Shown in pieces: positions 24,623 to 33,008 of a stretch of 64,000 bases of DNA. The notes below the pieces were generated by a model. It was given only the letters and a program-made list of their open reading frames with translations, had not been told where the DNA came from and made no database searches. Positions within the stretch are counted from its first letter, which is position 1, and each line of letters begins with the position of its first letter. This stretch comes from Rufibacter sediminis. Lineage in GTDB: Bacteria; Bacteroidota; Bacteroidia; Cytophagales; Hymenobacteraceae. A program made the translations under genes and the position numbers. The stretch lies in assembly GCF_014269285.1 (NCBI RefSeq), contig NZ_JACOAF010000033.1:1-64000 (forward strand). The letters are read 5' to 3'.

Positions 24623-25351
24623 ATGGAGACCATTAAAATCAGGACCACCCAGAACGTGGAGGTTGAGTATGAGATTGCCAGCGTAGGAGACAGAATTCTG
24701 GCGTATTTGATTGACGGCGTGGTAGGTTTCGGGTGGATCACCATCTGCCTGCTGTTCTTTTTCACGGTCATCAACCCCGGCTCTCCGTCCACGGCTACCT
24801 CCATTGTCTTTGTGGTCATCGCGCTGCTGCCTTTTACCTTTTACCACCTGGTCTGCGAGATCTTCATGAATGGCCAGAGCCTGGGGAAAAGAGCCAAAGA
24901 CATCAAGGTGATCAAGCTGAGCGGACAGTCGCCCAGCGTGGGCGATTACCTGCTGCGGTGGGTTTTCCGGACCCTGGATATCTGGTTTTACGGCATCGTG
25001 GCCATTGCCACCATTGTGATCACCGGTAAAGGCCAGCGCCTGGGCGATCTGGCGGCGGGCACCAGCGTGATCAAGACCACCGCCGTCAAGCGGAAGAACC
25101 TGTTTCAGGTGCAGTTGGAGGAAGATTACACCATTGTTTTCCCCGAGGTAGCCGTTCTCTCAGACAAAGACATGGCCCTGATCCGGAAACTTCTCAGCAA
25201 AGCCATTGAGCACAAGAACGAGGAACTCCTGATCCGCATCGCTGACCGCGCCAAAGAAGTCATGGGCGTACAACCCAACATGACTGACCGTGAGTTTCTG
25301 AAAACCGTCATCAAAGACTACCACCACCTCACCGCCAACATGGAGTCTTAA
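24623..25351 (+). CDS. RDD family membrane protein
   Basis: The 242-residue protein has an N-terminal cytoplasmic strand (IKIRTTQNVEVEYEIASV), the RDD-like motif region (GDRILAYLIDGVVGFGW), three hydrophobic segments within residues 25-145 and the second conserved signature (NGQSLGKRAKDIKVIKLSG and LLRWVFRTLDI). The C-terminal 80 residues are cytoplasmic and helical. RDD genes commonly adjoin SpoIIM/MoxR clusters, here divergently with a 70-nt promoter region. Functions proposed for the family (ion exchange, envelope quality control) are not settled. Confidence 0.9.
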   Translation: METIKIRTTQNVEVEYEIASVGDRILAYLIDGVVGFGWITICLLFFFTVINPGSPSTATSIVFVVIALLPFTFYHLVCEIFMNGQSLGKRAKDIKVIKLSGQSPSVGDYLLRWVFRTLDIWFYGIVAIATIVITGKGQRLGDLAAGTSVIKTTAVKRKNLFQVQLEEDYTIVFPEVAVLSDKDMALIRKLLSKAIEHKNEELLIRIADRAKEVMGVQPNMTDREFLKTVIKDYHHLTANMES

Positions 25352-25364
25352 CCGGCGCATTTCT

Positions 25365-25401
25365 GTTTTAGGGCTTGTTTCCAGAAAATCAGCCCTAAAA
25401 C
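25365..25401. repeat. P36 palindrome, copy 9
   Basis: Arms GTTTTAGGGCTTG and TCAGCCCTAAAAC, extended by CTG/CAG outside. It lies 14 nt after the RDD stop. Confidence 0.8.
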
Positions 25402-25405
25402 AGTA

Positions 25406-25453
25406 GGAGATGCTCATGGAGACAAGGCATGGTTTGTCTCCATGAGTATCTCC
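25406..25453. repeat. Inverted repeat with 20-nt arms
   Basis: GGAGATGCTCATGGAGACAA pairs with TTGTCTCCATGAGTATCTCC (one mismatch) around a 7-8-nt loop. It is directly next to P36 copy 9. Confidence 0.6.
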
Positions 25454-25463
25454 ACATTATTTG

Positions 25464-25538
25464 ATGTAGGGGCAATCCCTTGTGGTTGCCCTTTGCTGTG
25501 AGCACCGAAAAGGCAACCACAAGGGATTGCCCCTACAT
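25464..25538. repeat. GTAGGGGCAATCCC-type inverted repeat, copy 1
   Basis: Arms of about 27 nt (starting GTAGGGGCAATCCCTTGTGG) are perfect reverse complements around a 21-nt spacer. The same arm sequence recurs at 40999-41069 with a different spacer, so this is a dispersed element, probably non-autonomous. Confidence 0.75.
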
Positions 25539-25564
25539 TTATCTCCAAATCGCCTATTTGCCAG

Positions 25565-25614
25565 AAGAGCCGTTTATCGCCTGTTTTGCTTAAAACAGGC
25601 GATAAACGGCTCTT
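25565..25614. repeat. P36 palindrome, copy 10, perfect 50-nt version
   Basis: The 23-nt arms (beginning AAGAGCCGTTTATCGCCTG) are exact reverse complements around the loop GCTT. The core matches P36, with ATCGCCTG balanced by CAGGCGAT. It lies 51 nt beyond the end of the GH43 gene at 25666. Confidence 0.85.
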
Positions 25615-25665
25615 GAATTTTAAAGCAAATCTGATTCCTTAAGAATGCGGCTTTGCTTTACCCTT

Positions 25666-27276
25666 TTAATGCGCCAAGCGGTACCATTCATATGCGGCGG
25701 TAGCGCCAGCCGGTCCTTTGGCGGTTAGGGCAATCCGCACGCCACGGTCCCAGGGTGGCAGGAAATCACCGTTGAGCGGCTTGCCTTCGTTCAGCGGTGT
25801 CCAGGTGGTGCCGTCGGGGCTCCAGGCGAATTGCAGTTGATCGCCTTTGGCGGCGGTGAGTCTGAACTGGATTAGGTCTGAGGACGGGGCTGGGACTTTG
25901 GCGTGCACTGTTTCTTTGTTTTCCTTCACGGTCCACAGCGAGATCTCCCCGTTCTGCACCGATACCCCGATGGCGTTCTGCGGATCTCCCACCGCAGCCA
26001 AGCCTGCCGCCACTCCTTTGCTGAGTTGGCGCTGGTTGATGGCCGCAGTAGCGGTGTAGTCGGCTTCCACGGTGCGCTTACTCAACACGCTACCTATTTT
26101 ATCGGGCGAAGCCTGCAACAGCAACCGCCCGCCCTGGCTTGTCTGCACACTGTAGGTAGGCGATTGCTCTACAAACCACTGCCACGAGGAAGCCAGTTTG
26201 GCGGCCGTGAATTCGTCCTGAATGTTACGTTCGTCCTGGGCGTTGGTGTTGTAAGGCGCGATGGCGGTTAACGAAGGAGACGCGTTTTGGAACCTCGGCC
26301 AGCCGTCACTGCCCCAGGTAATCTCGTCCAATAATCCCTGCCGACCGGGATACACTGTGCTGTTGGCGCTGTAGGCGTGGTACAGGAAGTAATCGCGGCC
26401 TTTGCCGTCAGACACCACGGTGCCATGGCCGGGGCACGTCCACGCTTCGTTTTTCTTCATGATGGGGTTTTGAGCATACTTTTCCCATGGCCCTCTGATG
26501 CTCTTGGCCCTGGCCACGCCCACGCCATAGGTACATGATCTGCCGCAGCAGGCATCACCGGCGTAAAAGAGGTAGAAATAATCATTGCGCTTCACCAGCG
26601 CCGGGCCTTCCACCAGACCACCTTCCCAAGTGCCTTTCTCGTTCCGGAACAACTCAAACTTCTCGCCGGTGAGGGCGGTTCTTTCCTCGTTCATGCGCTG
26701 GCCCCACATGGGGGTAGGTTTGCCCACGCTGTTGGCGTCTTCCTTCCAGATGAGGTACAGATCGCCTTTTTCATCCCGAATGGGGAAACCGTCAATGGAA
26801 CCCACTTCCTGGCACACCAGCGGCCCCAGGTCGGTGTAAGGGCCGGTAGCCTTGGTCGCGCTGGCCACACCTACGCACAAATTGCCGCCTTTCTTTTTGG
26901 CCGTGTAGTAGATGTAGTACTTGCCCTTCTCATAGGAAATCTCAGGTGCCCAGAAATGCGCCTCGGCCCAGTTGGGTAGTTTGTCAGGGAAGACATGGCC
27001 CACGGTTTCCCAGTCCACCAGGTTTTTGGAGTGCAGGATGGGGTACAGCGGCGCCCACTCAGACGAGGTGGCCGTGGCCCAGTAATCATCGCCCACCCGC
27101 ACCACTGACGGATCTGCGTAGTCGCCGGGCAGTACGGGGTTGCTGTAGGTGACCGCCTGGGTAGAAGCCACCGGGGCTGTAGCAGCATCTGAAGAAGCCG
27201 TGCTCTGGTTTCTGTTGCAGCCAAAGGTCAGCAGCCCCAAAGTCAAGGCCGAAAGGAAATACAGGTTCTTTTTCAT
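25666..27276 (-). CDS. Family GH43 glycoside hydrolase with C-terminal lectin-like domain, lipoprotein
   Basis: The 536-residue lipoprotein (signal to TFGC, Cys 20) carries a five-bladed GH43 propeller from about residue 42 to 345: base Asp in PGDYADPSVV (near residue 55), central Asp in GSIDGFPIRD, and acid Glu in GGLVEGPALV. The last 190 residues resemble the concanavalin-like GH43_C2/DUF1349 domain (SSWQWFVEQSPTYS, GVAAGLAAVGDPQNAIGV). GH43 enzymes release L-arabinose or D-xylose from arabinan or xylan side chains. It is the last gene of the minus-strand polysaccharide locus, 81 nt after another GH43 gene. Exact linkage specificity cannot be read. Confidence 0.9.
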   Translation of the reverse strand: MKKNLYFLSALTLGLLTFGCNRNQSTASSDAATAPVASTQAVTYSNPVLPGDYADPSVVRVGDDYWATATSSEWAPLYPILHSKNLVDWETVGHVFPDKLPNWAEAHFWAPEISYEKGKYYIYYTAKKKGGNLCVGVASATKATGPYTDLGPLVCQEVGSIDGFPIRDEKGDLYLIWKEDANSVGKPTPMWGQRMNEERTALTGEKFELFRNEKGTWEGGLVEGPALVKRNDYFYLFYAGDACCGRSCTYGVGVARAKSIRGPWEKYAQNPIMKKNEAWTCPGHGTVVSDGKGRDYFLYHAYSANSTVYPGRQGLLDEITWGSDGWPRFQNASPSLTAIAPYNTNAQDERNIQDEFTAAKLASSWQWFVEQSPTYSVQTSQGGRLLLQASPDKIGSVLSKRTVEADYTATAAINQRQLSKGVAAGLAAVGDPQNAIGVSVQNGEISLWTVKENKETVHAKVPAPSSDLIQFRLTAAKGDQLQFAWSPDGTTWTPLNEGKPLNGDFLPPWDRGVRIALTAKGPAGATAAYEWYRLAH

Positions 27277-27357
27277 AGGCAGAAGCTAAGTCCGTTTGCT
27301 TGGTTTATTTTCAACCCCACACCTTGAAAAGTACGGCGCAGGCAAGGTAAGTTTCAG

Positions 27358-28449
27358 TCACTCCTTTTGGCCGGATGGCACCTTGATAGGCACCCCGGAA
27401 GAAACCGGTTCCCCGAACACCGGAAACCCATCAGCGGTCCAGGTGAATTTCTGCATCCGGATGTCCCGTTGCCAGCCCGGCTGCGCCGATTTCTTCGCGT
27501 GGTACAGAATCCAGTCTTCGGTATTATCCGGCGAGGTCGTGAAACTACAATGTCCCACGCCCAGCACCTCGGCGGTGCTCTGGAAAACCGGTCCGTCTGA
27601 CTTGGTCCAGTTACTCGCCAGCATGGGATCAGCCAAGGTATCGGATAAGGTCAGTTGCCCCAACCGATACTCTTTTAGCCAGGACTCGCGGCAGGAGTAA
27701 ATCAGGAACGCCTTCTCGTTTTTCTTCAGCAGTTCAGGACCTTCGTTCAGATCCAGTTCTCCGCCCGTCTCCCAGGGCTGCGTGGGCGACGAGATCTTGG
27801 CCCGGTTTGAACTGATGGTCCAGGGATTGCTCATTCTGGCCAGGTAGAGGTGCTGTTTGGTTCTATCAGTGGCGGCGTTCTGCTCCCACCCAGACCACAC
27901 GGCGTACAGCTGCCCATTCAAGTAAAACGGCGATAGATCAATGGCCCATTTGGCCGTGCCCGGATGCTGCAAACTGTCTCCCGTGTACAGCATGCCTTTG
28001 TCTACGTACGGCCCAAACGGGCTGCCGGTGGTAGATTCCAGCACCCCGGACCGCTGGTGGATGAACGGCCCGCCCGGGTCTTTGCCCGCCGCATAGTAGA
28101 TGTACCATTTGCCTTGCAGGAAGTGGATTTCCGGAGCCCAGATGTTGTGCGCATTCCAACCGGTGGAAGGCGCTTTCCAGACAGGCACCCGTTCGCCCAA
28201 CTTCGTCAGTTTGGTGGACTGGGAAACGTAGATGGTACCGTTGCCCGATCCGCAGGAATAGTACACGCTGTCTTGCTTCCACACCCAGGGGTCTGCGCCG
28301 TCCATGACGGGGTTGGTGAAATACAGCGCGGCATCGGTCTTCCCGGCCTGGGTTTCTGCCGGAGCTTCCAGCACGGCACTGGATTTACACCCCAGTAGCC
28401 CGGCCTGGCCCATCACCACCACTAGTATCTTCCAGAAATGCTGCTTCAT
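27358..28449 (-). CDS. Family GH43 glycoside hydrolase, lipoprotein
   Basis: The 363-residue lipoprotein (signal to LLGC, Cys 21) is a single-domain GH43 propeller. Catalytic candidates are the base Asp in MDGADPWVWKQDSVYY, the central Asp in KWAIDLSPFYLNG and the acid Glu in LDLNEGPELLKKN. It shares a subfamily pattern (NIWAPEIHFLQGKWYIYYAA, NEGP) with the GH43 at 30280-31365, with which it probably arose by duplication. It would attack arabinosyl or related side chains at the surface or in the periplasm. Confidence 0.9.
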   Translation of the reverse strand: MKQHFWKILVVVMGQAGLLGCKSSAVLEAPAETQAGKTDAALYFTNPVMDGADPWVWKQDSVYYSCGSGNGTIYVSQSTKLTKLGERVPVWKAPSTGWNAHNIWAPEIHFLQGKWYIYYAAGKDPGGPFIHQRSGVLESTTGSPFGPYVDKGMLYTGDSLQHPGTAKWAIDLSPFYLNGQLYAVWSGWEQNAATDRTKQHLYLARMSNPWTISSNRAKISSPTQPWETGGELDLNEGPELLKKNEKAFLIYSCRESWLKEYRLGQLTLSDTLADPMLASNWTKSDGPVFQSTAEVLGVGHCSFTTSPDNTEDWILYHAKKSAQPGWQRDIRMQKFTWTADGFPVFGEPVSSGVPIKVPSGQKE

Positions 28450-28537
28450 GCTTCCGATTATCGGCTCCTTTTTAAGAAGGGTAATCCTTTGAGGATTGCT
28501 GCCGGAGCCGCTGCTCCAGTGCTTTCCGGCTGATGTT

Positions 28538-28573
28538 GTTTTATGCCCCTTTTATGAAAAACAGGCGCAAAAC
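28538..28573. repeat. P36 palindrome, copy 11
   Basis: Arms GTTTTATGCCCC and CAGGCGCAAAAC. It lies 20 nt beyond the end of the GH5-like gene. Confidence 0.75.
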
Positions 28574-28593
28574 AGGTTAAGCAGATTTCTCCC

Positions 28594-29754
28594 CTATTGC
28601 TTGGCCTTCGCCTTCACCTGGGTCATGCTTTTGATGAGGTCCACTTCGGCCTGGCTGTACGGGGTGCCGTCTGCCCGGAAGATGTCATGGAACCAGACCG
28701 GCGGCTCGGCAGTGTACTGCTTTTCCCAGCTGTCCCAGGGGTAAATGGTCTGGCTCTTCCCGGACACAAAGCCCCAGTTGATCATGCCCACGTTGTATTT
28801 CCGGGCAATGGGCAGAGAGCTTTGGAAAGTGCTGCCGTTGGGCCGGGCCATGTACTCGGTGCAGATCATGGGTTTGCCGTAGCGCTGTAGCCAGTTGATG
28901 CGTTCCTCCAGTTCCTGCGGGGGGCCGTAGTTATGGAAGGTGATGATGTCTGATTCCTCAATCATCACTTTCTGAATGGGACTCAGCCCTTCATGGGTAG
29001 ACCAGTTGCCCGCCCAAACCGCCGCCGTCACCGGCTGATCAGGGTTCACCGACCGGGCCCAGACAAAGCTTTTCTTAAGCAAGGGCAACACGTAGGTCAG
29101 CTTATTGGGCAGCTCCTGCTTGCCGTAGGCAGCGCCCTCGTTGAGGTTGTAGGGTTCGTTCCAGATGTCCCAGGCCAGCACCCGCTGGTCATTCCTGAAC
29201 CGCCCGATGACGCCTTTCACGTACCTTTCCAGCCGCGGATAGTGGGTAGAATCGCGCAGGGCCTCGTACCCGGGGCTTTGCACCCAGCCCGAGTTGTGCA
29301 CGTGCGGCCGCGGCTCCCGCTGCTTGCCCAGTTTGGGGTGCGGGTCCCAGACGGAGTCAAAGATCACCAGCATGGGCCGGATGTTGTGCCGCTCCGCGAT
29401 GTCCAGGAAGGTATCAATCCGTTTAAGAAAGCCCAGTGAATCCTGTTGCCAAAGCAAATCATGCAGGTACACCCGCGCCGTATTCATCCCAATGGTCCGG
29501 GCCCAGCCCAGCTCCCGGTTAATGGTAGCCGTGTCAAAGCTTTCCTTCTGCCACATCTCCAGCTGGTTGATGGCGGTGCTGGGCGAGAAGTTGGGCCCAA
29601 TGAGAAACCCTTGCTTGTCATACCAGGCATTGGCCTGCTTTTTAGACCAAACCTCCCGGGCCTCCCCCGAGGCTGTTTCTGTGCCTGTTCTGGTGCAACT
29701 TTGGGTAAACAGCCAGCAAAACAGGGCCAGCAAGTAAAGACTGTTTCGTTTCAT
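28594..29754 (-). CDS. GH5-like cellulase-superfamily hydrolase, lipoprotein
   Basis: The 386-residue protein starts at the ATG at 29754, giving a lipoprotein signal ending TQSC (Cys 20); the frame extends eight codons further up but without signal character. It has a clan A TIM-barrel pattern: acid/base Glu near residue 200 in LAWDIWNEPYN, nucleophile Glu near 300 in KPMICTEYMARP, plus HNYGPP and MINWGFVSGK segments. This family includes endo-acting glucanases, mannanases and beta-1,4/1,6 enzymes. In this locus it would cut the backbone that the GH43 enzymes debranch. Substrate is not determined. Confidence 0.85.
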   Translation of the reverse strand: MKRNSLYLLALFCWLFTQSCTRTGTETASGEAREVWSKKQANAWYDKQGFLIGPNFSPSTAINQLEMWQKESFDTATINRELGWARTIGMNTARVYLHDLLWQQDSLGFLKRIDTFLDIAERHNIRPMLVIFDSVWDPHPKLGKQREPRPHVHNSGWVQSPGYEALRDSTHYPRLERYVKGVIGRFRNDQRVLAWDIWNEPYNLNEGAAYGKQELPNKLTYVLPLLKKSFVWARSVNPDQPVTAAVWAGNWSTHEGLSPIQKVMIEESDIITFHNYGPPQELEERINWLQRYGKPMICTEYMARPNGSTFQSSLPIARKYNVGMINWGFVSGKSQTIYPWDSWEKQYTAEPPVWFHDIFRADGTPYSQAEVDLIKSMTQVKAKAKQ

Positions 29755-29843
29755 AGCGTTGGTAAGAGGTGCATGCAAAGGTGAATCGTTCGGTTTAAAT
29801 ATACTGATGTTCTAAACGTCAGCCTAAGTAAATTCTACGTTGG

Positions 29844-29879
29844 GTTTCTTGCCTGTTTTCTGAAAATCAGGGCAAAAAC
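29844..29879. repeat. P36 palindrome, copy 12
   Basis: Arms GTTTCTTGCCTG and CAGGGCAAAAAC. It lies 56 nt beyond the stop of the truncated DUF2961 remnant. Confidence 0.7.
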
Positions 29880-29935
29880 AAACTTCACGTGAGCAGGAAA
29901 GAAACAGCCGTTTTCCTTATCTCCGCCACGCACCG

Positions 29936-30181
29936 CTAATTCACCTCCAGCTCGTTTTTAGACGGCAGTTTGGGGAAAGGCGCGTGCGGCTCTGTCTGGT
30001 ACCAATATACCACCAAGCTGATGTCTGACTGCTGCGGCAGGTACCGGTGTTCACTGCGCCAGCCCAGATCCTGAACAGTAATGCGCAGGTCTTTGCTGAA
30101 CCGCACCGGGTCCACAATGTGCCAGCGGTACATTGTGGACCGCTGGAAACATGCCTCTTTCCACCCCTGCCGCCTAGCCAT
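29936..30181 (-). pseudogene. 3' remnant of a DUF2961 (GH172-type) gene
   Basis: About 68 residues match the conserved C-terminal end of DUF2961 proteins (MYRWHIVDPVRFSKDLRITV, QDLGWRSEHRYLPQQSDI, WYQTEPHAPFPKLPS) and finish with a normal stop. Complete DUF2961 proteins are several times longer, but the upstream 100 nt contain only P36 copy 13 before the next GH43 gene, so the 5' portion has been deleted. Characterised relatives (GH172) act on arabinofuranosides and fructofuranosides, which fits an arabinan-type locus. The ATG at 30181 is unlikely to give a functional enzyme. Confidence 0.8.
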
Positions 30182-30205
30182 AGAGCAGGTGTGGCCGGCA
30201 ATCTG

Positions 30206-30240
30206 GTTTTAAGTTCAGATTCTGAAAACAGGCTTAAAAC
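30206..30240. repeat. P36 palindrome, copy 13
   Basis: Arms GTTTTAAGTTCA and CAGGCTTAAAAC. It lies 39 nt beyond the GH43 stop and next to the deletion point of the DUF2961 remnant. Confidence 0.75.
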
Positions 30241-30279
30241 TGCGCAGACACTTTTCCGGCACCCTGGAGAGAACAATGC

Positions 30280-31365
30280 TTACTGCACTTCACCGGAAGG
30301 TCTGGTGATAGGCACATTGGTTTTGGCAGGCTCGCCAAAATTGGGGGTGCCGTCTGCGTTCCAGGTGAACTTCTGAATTCTGGGGTTGCGGGTGTTTCCG
30401 CAGCCTTGGTCTCTGGCGGAGTTGGCGTGGTAAATGATCCAGTCCTCGGTGCCATCCGGTGATTTGAAGAAGCCGTTGTGCCCCGGCCCGAAGGCGTTGT
30501 TCTCAGCTTTGGTGGCGAGCACGGGCGTGGGCGATTTCATCCAATCATCGGGGTTCAGCGGGTTACCGTTATCCCGCAGGGTGAGCCTGCCCAAAGCGTA
30601 GCTATCGGTCCAGCAACCACTGGCCGAGTAGGTCAGGAACAGCTTGCCCGCACTGTTTTTCAGCGCCTGCGGCCCTTCGTTCACCAGCCCGTTCATCTCC
30701 CAGTTGAGGGTAGGCCGCGTGATCATGACGCGTTCTCCTTCCAGAGTCCAGGGATTCGCCATCCGGGCGATGTAAATTTGCTGGATACCCGGGCTGTTGT
30801 CTCCCTCCCATCCTGACCAGACGAAATACTGCTGGCCCTGGTGCTCCAATACCGAGCCGTCAATGGCCCATTTGTCTGAAGGCGTGGCGATCTTGCCCTT
30901 GAATTCCCAGGTACCGGTGGTGGGGTCGGCGGAGGCATTCTCCAGCACGTACATGCGGTGGTTGGCATCGTTCCCGTCATCGGCGGCGAAGTAGAAGTAC
31001 CATTTCCCCGCGATCTGGTGCAGCTCGGGCGCCCAGATGTTCTTTGAATAGGCCCCAGTGGCAGGCGGGGTCCAGACGGTGGTAAACCGTTCATCCTTTA
31101 ACTGGGAAATAGCCTTGGTTTTGATAAGGCCTATGCGGTTGCCCAGGGTGTGGGTATAATAATAGGTGTCTCCCTGCTGAAAAACCCACGGGTCTGGCCC
31201 GCTGGCGATCAGCGGATTGGTAAAGGTGGGGCTTGCCTCTGGGGTAGGCGTGACCTGCGGGTCTTCATCGCTTCCTCCACACTGCGCAAACAACAGTACC
31301 CACCCCAGTAACAGCCATAGGTTTGGCTTCCATACCCTCTTCGCTCCGGTTTCCGCTCTTTTCAT
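30280..31365 (-). CDS. Family GH43 glycoside hydrolase, lipoprotein
   Basis: The 361-residue protein has a lipoprotein-type signal ending LLFAQC followed by GGSDED, an acidic stretch typical of surface-exposed lipoproteins in this phylum. The GH43 propeller shows the base Asp in IASGPDPWVFQQGDTYYY, the central Asp in SDKWAIDGSVLEHQG and the acid Glu in GLVNEGPQALKNS. It is the first hydrolase after susD (69-nt gap) and is probably surface-exposed, acting before import. It is closely similar in pattern to the GH43 at 27358-28449. Confidence 0.9.
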   Translation of the reverse strand: MKRAETGAKRVWKPNLWLLLGWVLLFAQCGGSDEDPQVTPTPEASPTFTNPLIASGPDPWVFQQGDTYYYTHTLGNRIGLIKTKAISQLKDERFTTVWTPPATGAYSKNIWAPELHQIAGKWYFYFAADDGNDANHRMYVLENASADPTTGTWEFKGKIATPSDKWAIDGSVLEHQGQQYFVWSGWEGDNSPGIQQIYIARMANPWTLEGERVMITRPTLNWEMNGLVNEGPQALKNSAGKLFLTYSASGCWTDSYALGRLTLRDNGNPLNPDDWMKSPTPVLATKAENNAFGPGHNGFFKSPDGTEDWIIYHANSARDQGCGNTRNPRIQKFTWNADGTPNFGEPAKTNVPITRPSGEVQ

Positions 31366-31399
31366 TTTTGCCCTGTTTTTAGAAAAAGAGGCGAAAAAG
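31364..31399. repeat. P36 palindrome, copy 14
   Basis: Arms ATTTTTGCCCTG and GAGGCGAAAAAG. It lies in the susD-GH43 gap, 35 nt beyond the susD stop, and its left end touches the GH43 start codon region. Confidence 0.65.
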
Positions 31400-31434
31400 A
31401 CACTTTCAGCATCTTTCTCGCCTCTTTGTTGAAA

Positions 31435-32979
31435 TTAGAAATTCTGGGTCAGGTTAGGGTTGATGTCCAGCTCGCTTTGCGGGATAGGCAGGTATTTGTC
31501 TCTCGGGCTCTCAAAGTTGTTGAACTCAGGGTCACGGGTTTTCAGCTCATTGACTCTGGCCGCATCATCCAGGTAGCCCCAACGGAGCAAGTCCAGCCAG
31601 CGGGTGCTTTCACCGGTCAACTCCGTAACTCTCTCGTGCATGAGCTGCTGCATAAACGCCTGCTGCGACAACCCTGGCCTGGTCACCGACAACCGGGCCA
31701 AACCGGCCCGTTGCCGTACCCGGTCTACATACGGATACGCCTCGGCGGTGCGGTTCAGGGCGTTCAGGCACTCGGCGTACATCAAGAGCACATCCGCGTA
31801 GCGAATCACCCTAAAGTTGATGGGTCCTTCAAAAGTCTCATCATTCCGGTGGTAGTCATTGAGGTATTTGCGGTACCAGGCGGCCTGCATCAGGTTATCG
31901 GGGACCAGCTGGGCGAAGGTTCTTCCGCCGTAGAAGGTCTCCGGGTTGCCGTTGTAGATGGCCGTCACGTTCAACCGGGGGTCCATCTGCCCGGCAGTTG
32001 TTCTCTCCTGCATGAATTCATCGATCACCCACCGCCGCATCTGCACATCATTGAAACCGGCCTGGGCATCTCCCTGGTTTCTTCGGCCGGGGCCGAAGAA
32101 TGGACCGCGCTGGTTCCCCAGGTTAGAGGTAGGCGCATCTTCATCGGTGGTGGACTGAATACCGGCAAACTGCACTTCAAACACAGATTCGCGGTTGTTT
32201 TCAGTTGTATGCCGGAAGTTGTCCTGATAGTTAGGCACCAGATCATACAGGGTTCTGCCTTCGCCCTCCACCAACCAATTGAAAGCGGCCAGCGCCGGCT
32301 GGTACTCCCGCTGCTGCATATGCGCCTTGCCTAAGAGGGCATAGGCGGCCCCGCGGGTGGCACGCCCCAGGTTGGGGGTATCATAGGAAGGAGGCAAGTT
32401 TGGAGCGGCCTCGGTCAGGTCACGCTCTATCTGCGCCCAGGTATCGGCTTCCGGTGCCTGCGCGGGCAGGTCTGTAGGAAGGGAAGGCTGCAAGACCAAG
32501 GGCACAGACCTGAACAGGGAGACCAGGTTGAAGTAATGAAGCGCCCGCAAGAACTTCGCCTCTGCGATGTACCGCTGCTTCAGGGTTTCCTCCATTTCAA
32601 TGCCCGGTACATTCGCGATCACCTGGTTGGCCCGGAAGATGGCGCGGTAATGATGGTCCCAGGTGTTGCGGGTGCCTTCAAAGTTGAGGTCTACCTGCGT
32701 GAAATCTATAGTACTGCGCAGCTCTCCCCACCCGGTGGAGGCGAACCCATCATCTGAACGGGGATTGAGGTAGATTTGCAGCCAACGGGCATAGGTGCCG
32801 TTTCGGTAAAACGCCCCGTAAACGGCATTTACGCCGGCCAGAGCATCACTCCCCGACCGCCAGAAGTTCTGCTCACTTACTTCATTGGGGTTCTCTATGT
32901 CCAGCGTGTCTTCACAGGACATGGCCGTACCCGCAAGCGTGAAAGCGACTATATATTTGAATATCTTTTTCATCTTCAC
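31435..32979 (-). CDS. SusD/RagB-family surface glycan-binding lipoprotein
   Basis: The 514-residue lipoprotein (Cys 22 in TAMSCEDTLDIENPNEV) has the SusD helical-repeat organisation: NFWRSGSDALAGVNAVYGAF near the start, TPR-like pairs in the middle (GAAYALLGKAHMQQREYQPA), and the conserved C-terminal pieces VIRYADVLLMYAECLN and ERVTELTGESTRWLDLLRWG, ending PIPQSELDINPNL. SusD forms the lid of the SusC channel and binds oligosaccharides at the surface. It follows susC by 29 nt, the standard arrangement. Confidence 0.96.
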   Translation of the reverse strand: MKMKKIFKYIVAFTLAGTAMSCEDTLDIENPNEVSEQNFWRSGSDALAGVNAVYGAFYRNGTYARWLQIYLNPRSDDGFASTGWGELRSTIDFTQVDLNFEGTRNTWDHHYRAIFRANQVIANVPGIEMEETLKQRYIAEAKFLRALHYFNLVSLFRSVPLVLQPSLPTDLPAQAPEADTWAQIERDLTEAAPNLPPSYDTPNLGRATRGAAYALLGKAHMQQREYQPALAAFNWLVEGEGRTLYDLVPNYQDNFRHTTENNRESVFEVQFAGIQSTTDEDAPTSNLGNQRGPFFGPGRRNQGDAQAGFNDVQMRRWVIDEFMQERTTAGQMDPRLNVTAIYNGNPETFYGGRTFAQLVPDNLMQAAWYRKYLNDYHRNDETFEGPINFRVIRYADVLLMYAECLNALNRTAEAYPYVDRVRQRAGLARLSVTRPGLSQQAFMQQLMHERVTELTGESTRWLDLLRWGYLDDAARVNELKTRDPEFNNFESPRDKYLPIPQSELDINPNLTQNF

Positions 32980-33008
32980 AGTAAGAATTAAATCAAGTTC
33001 TGACCTTC

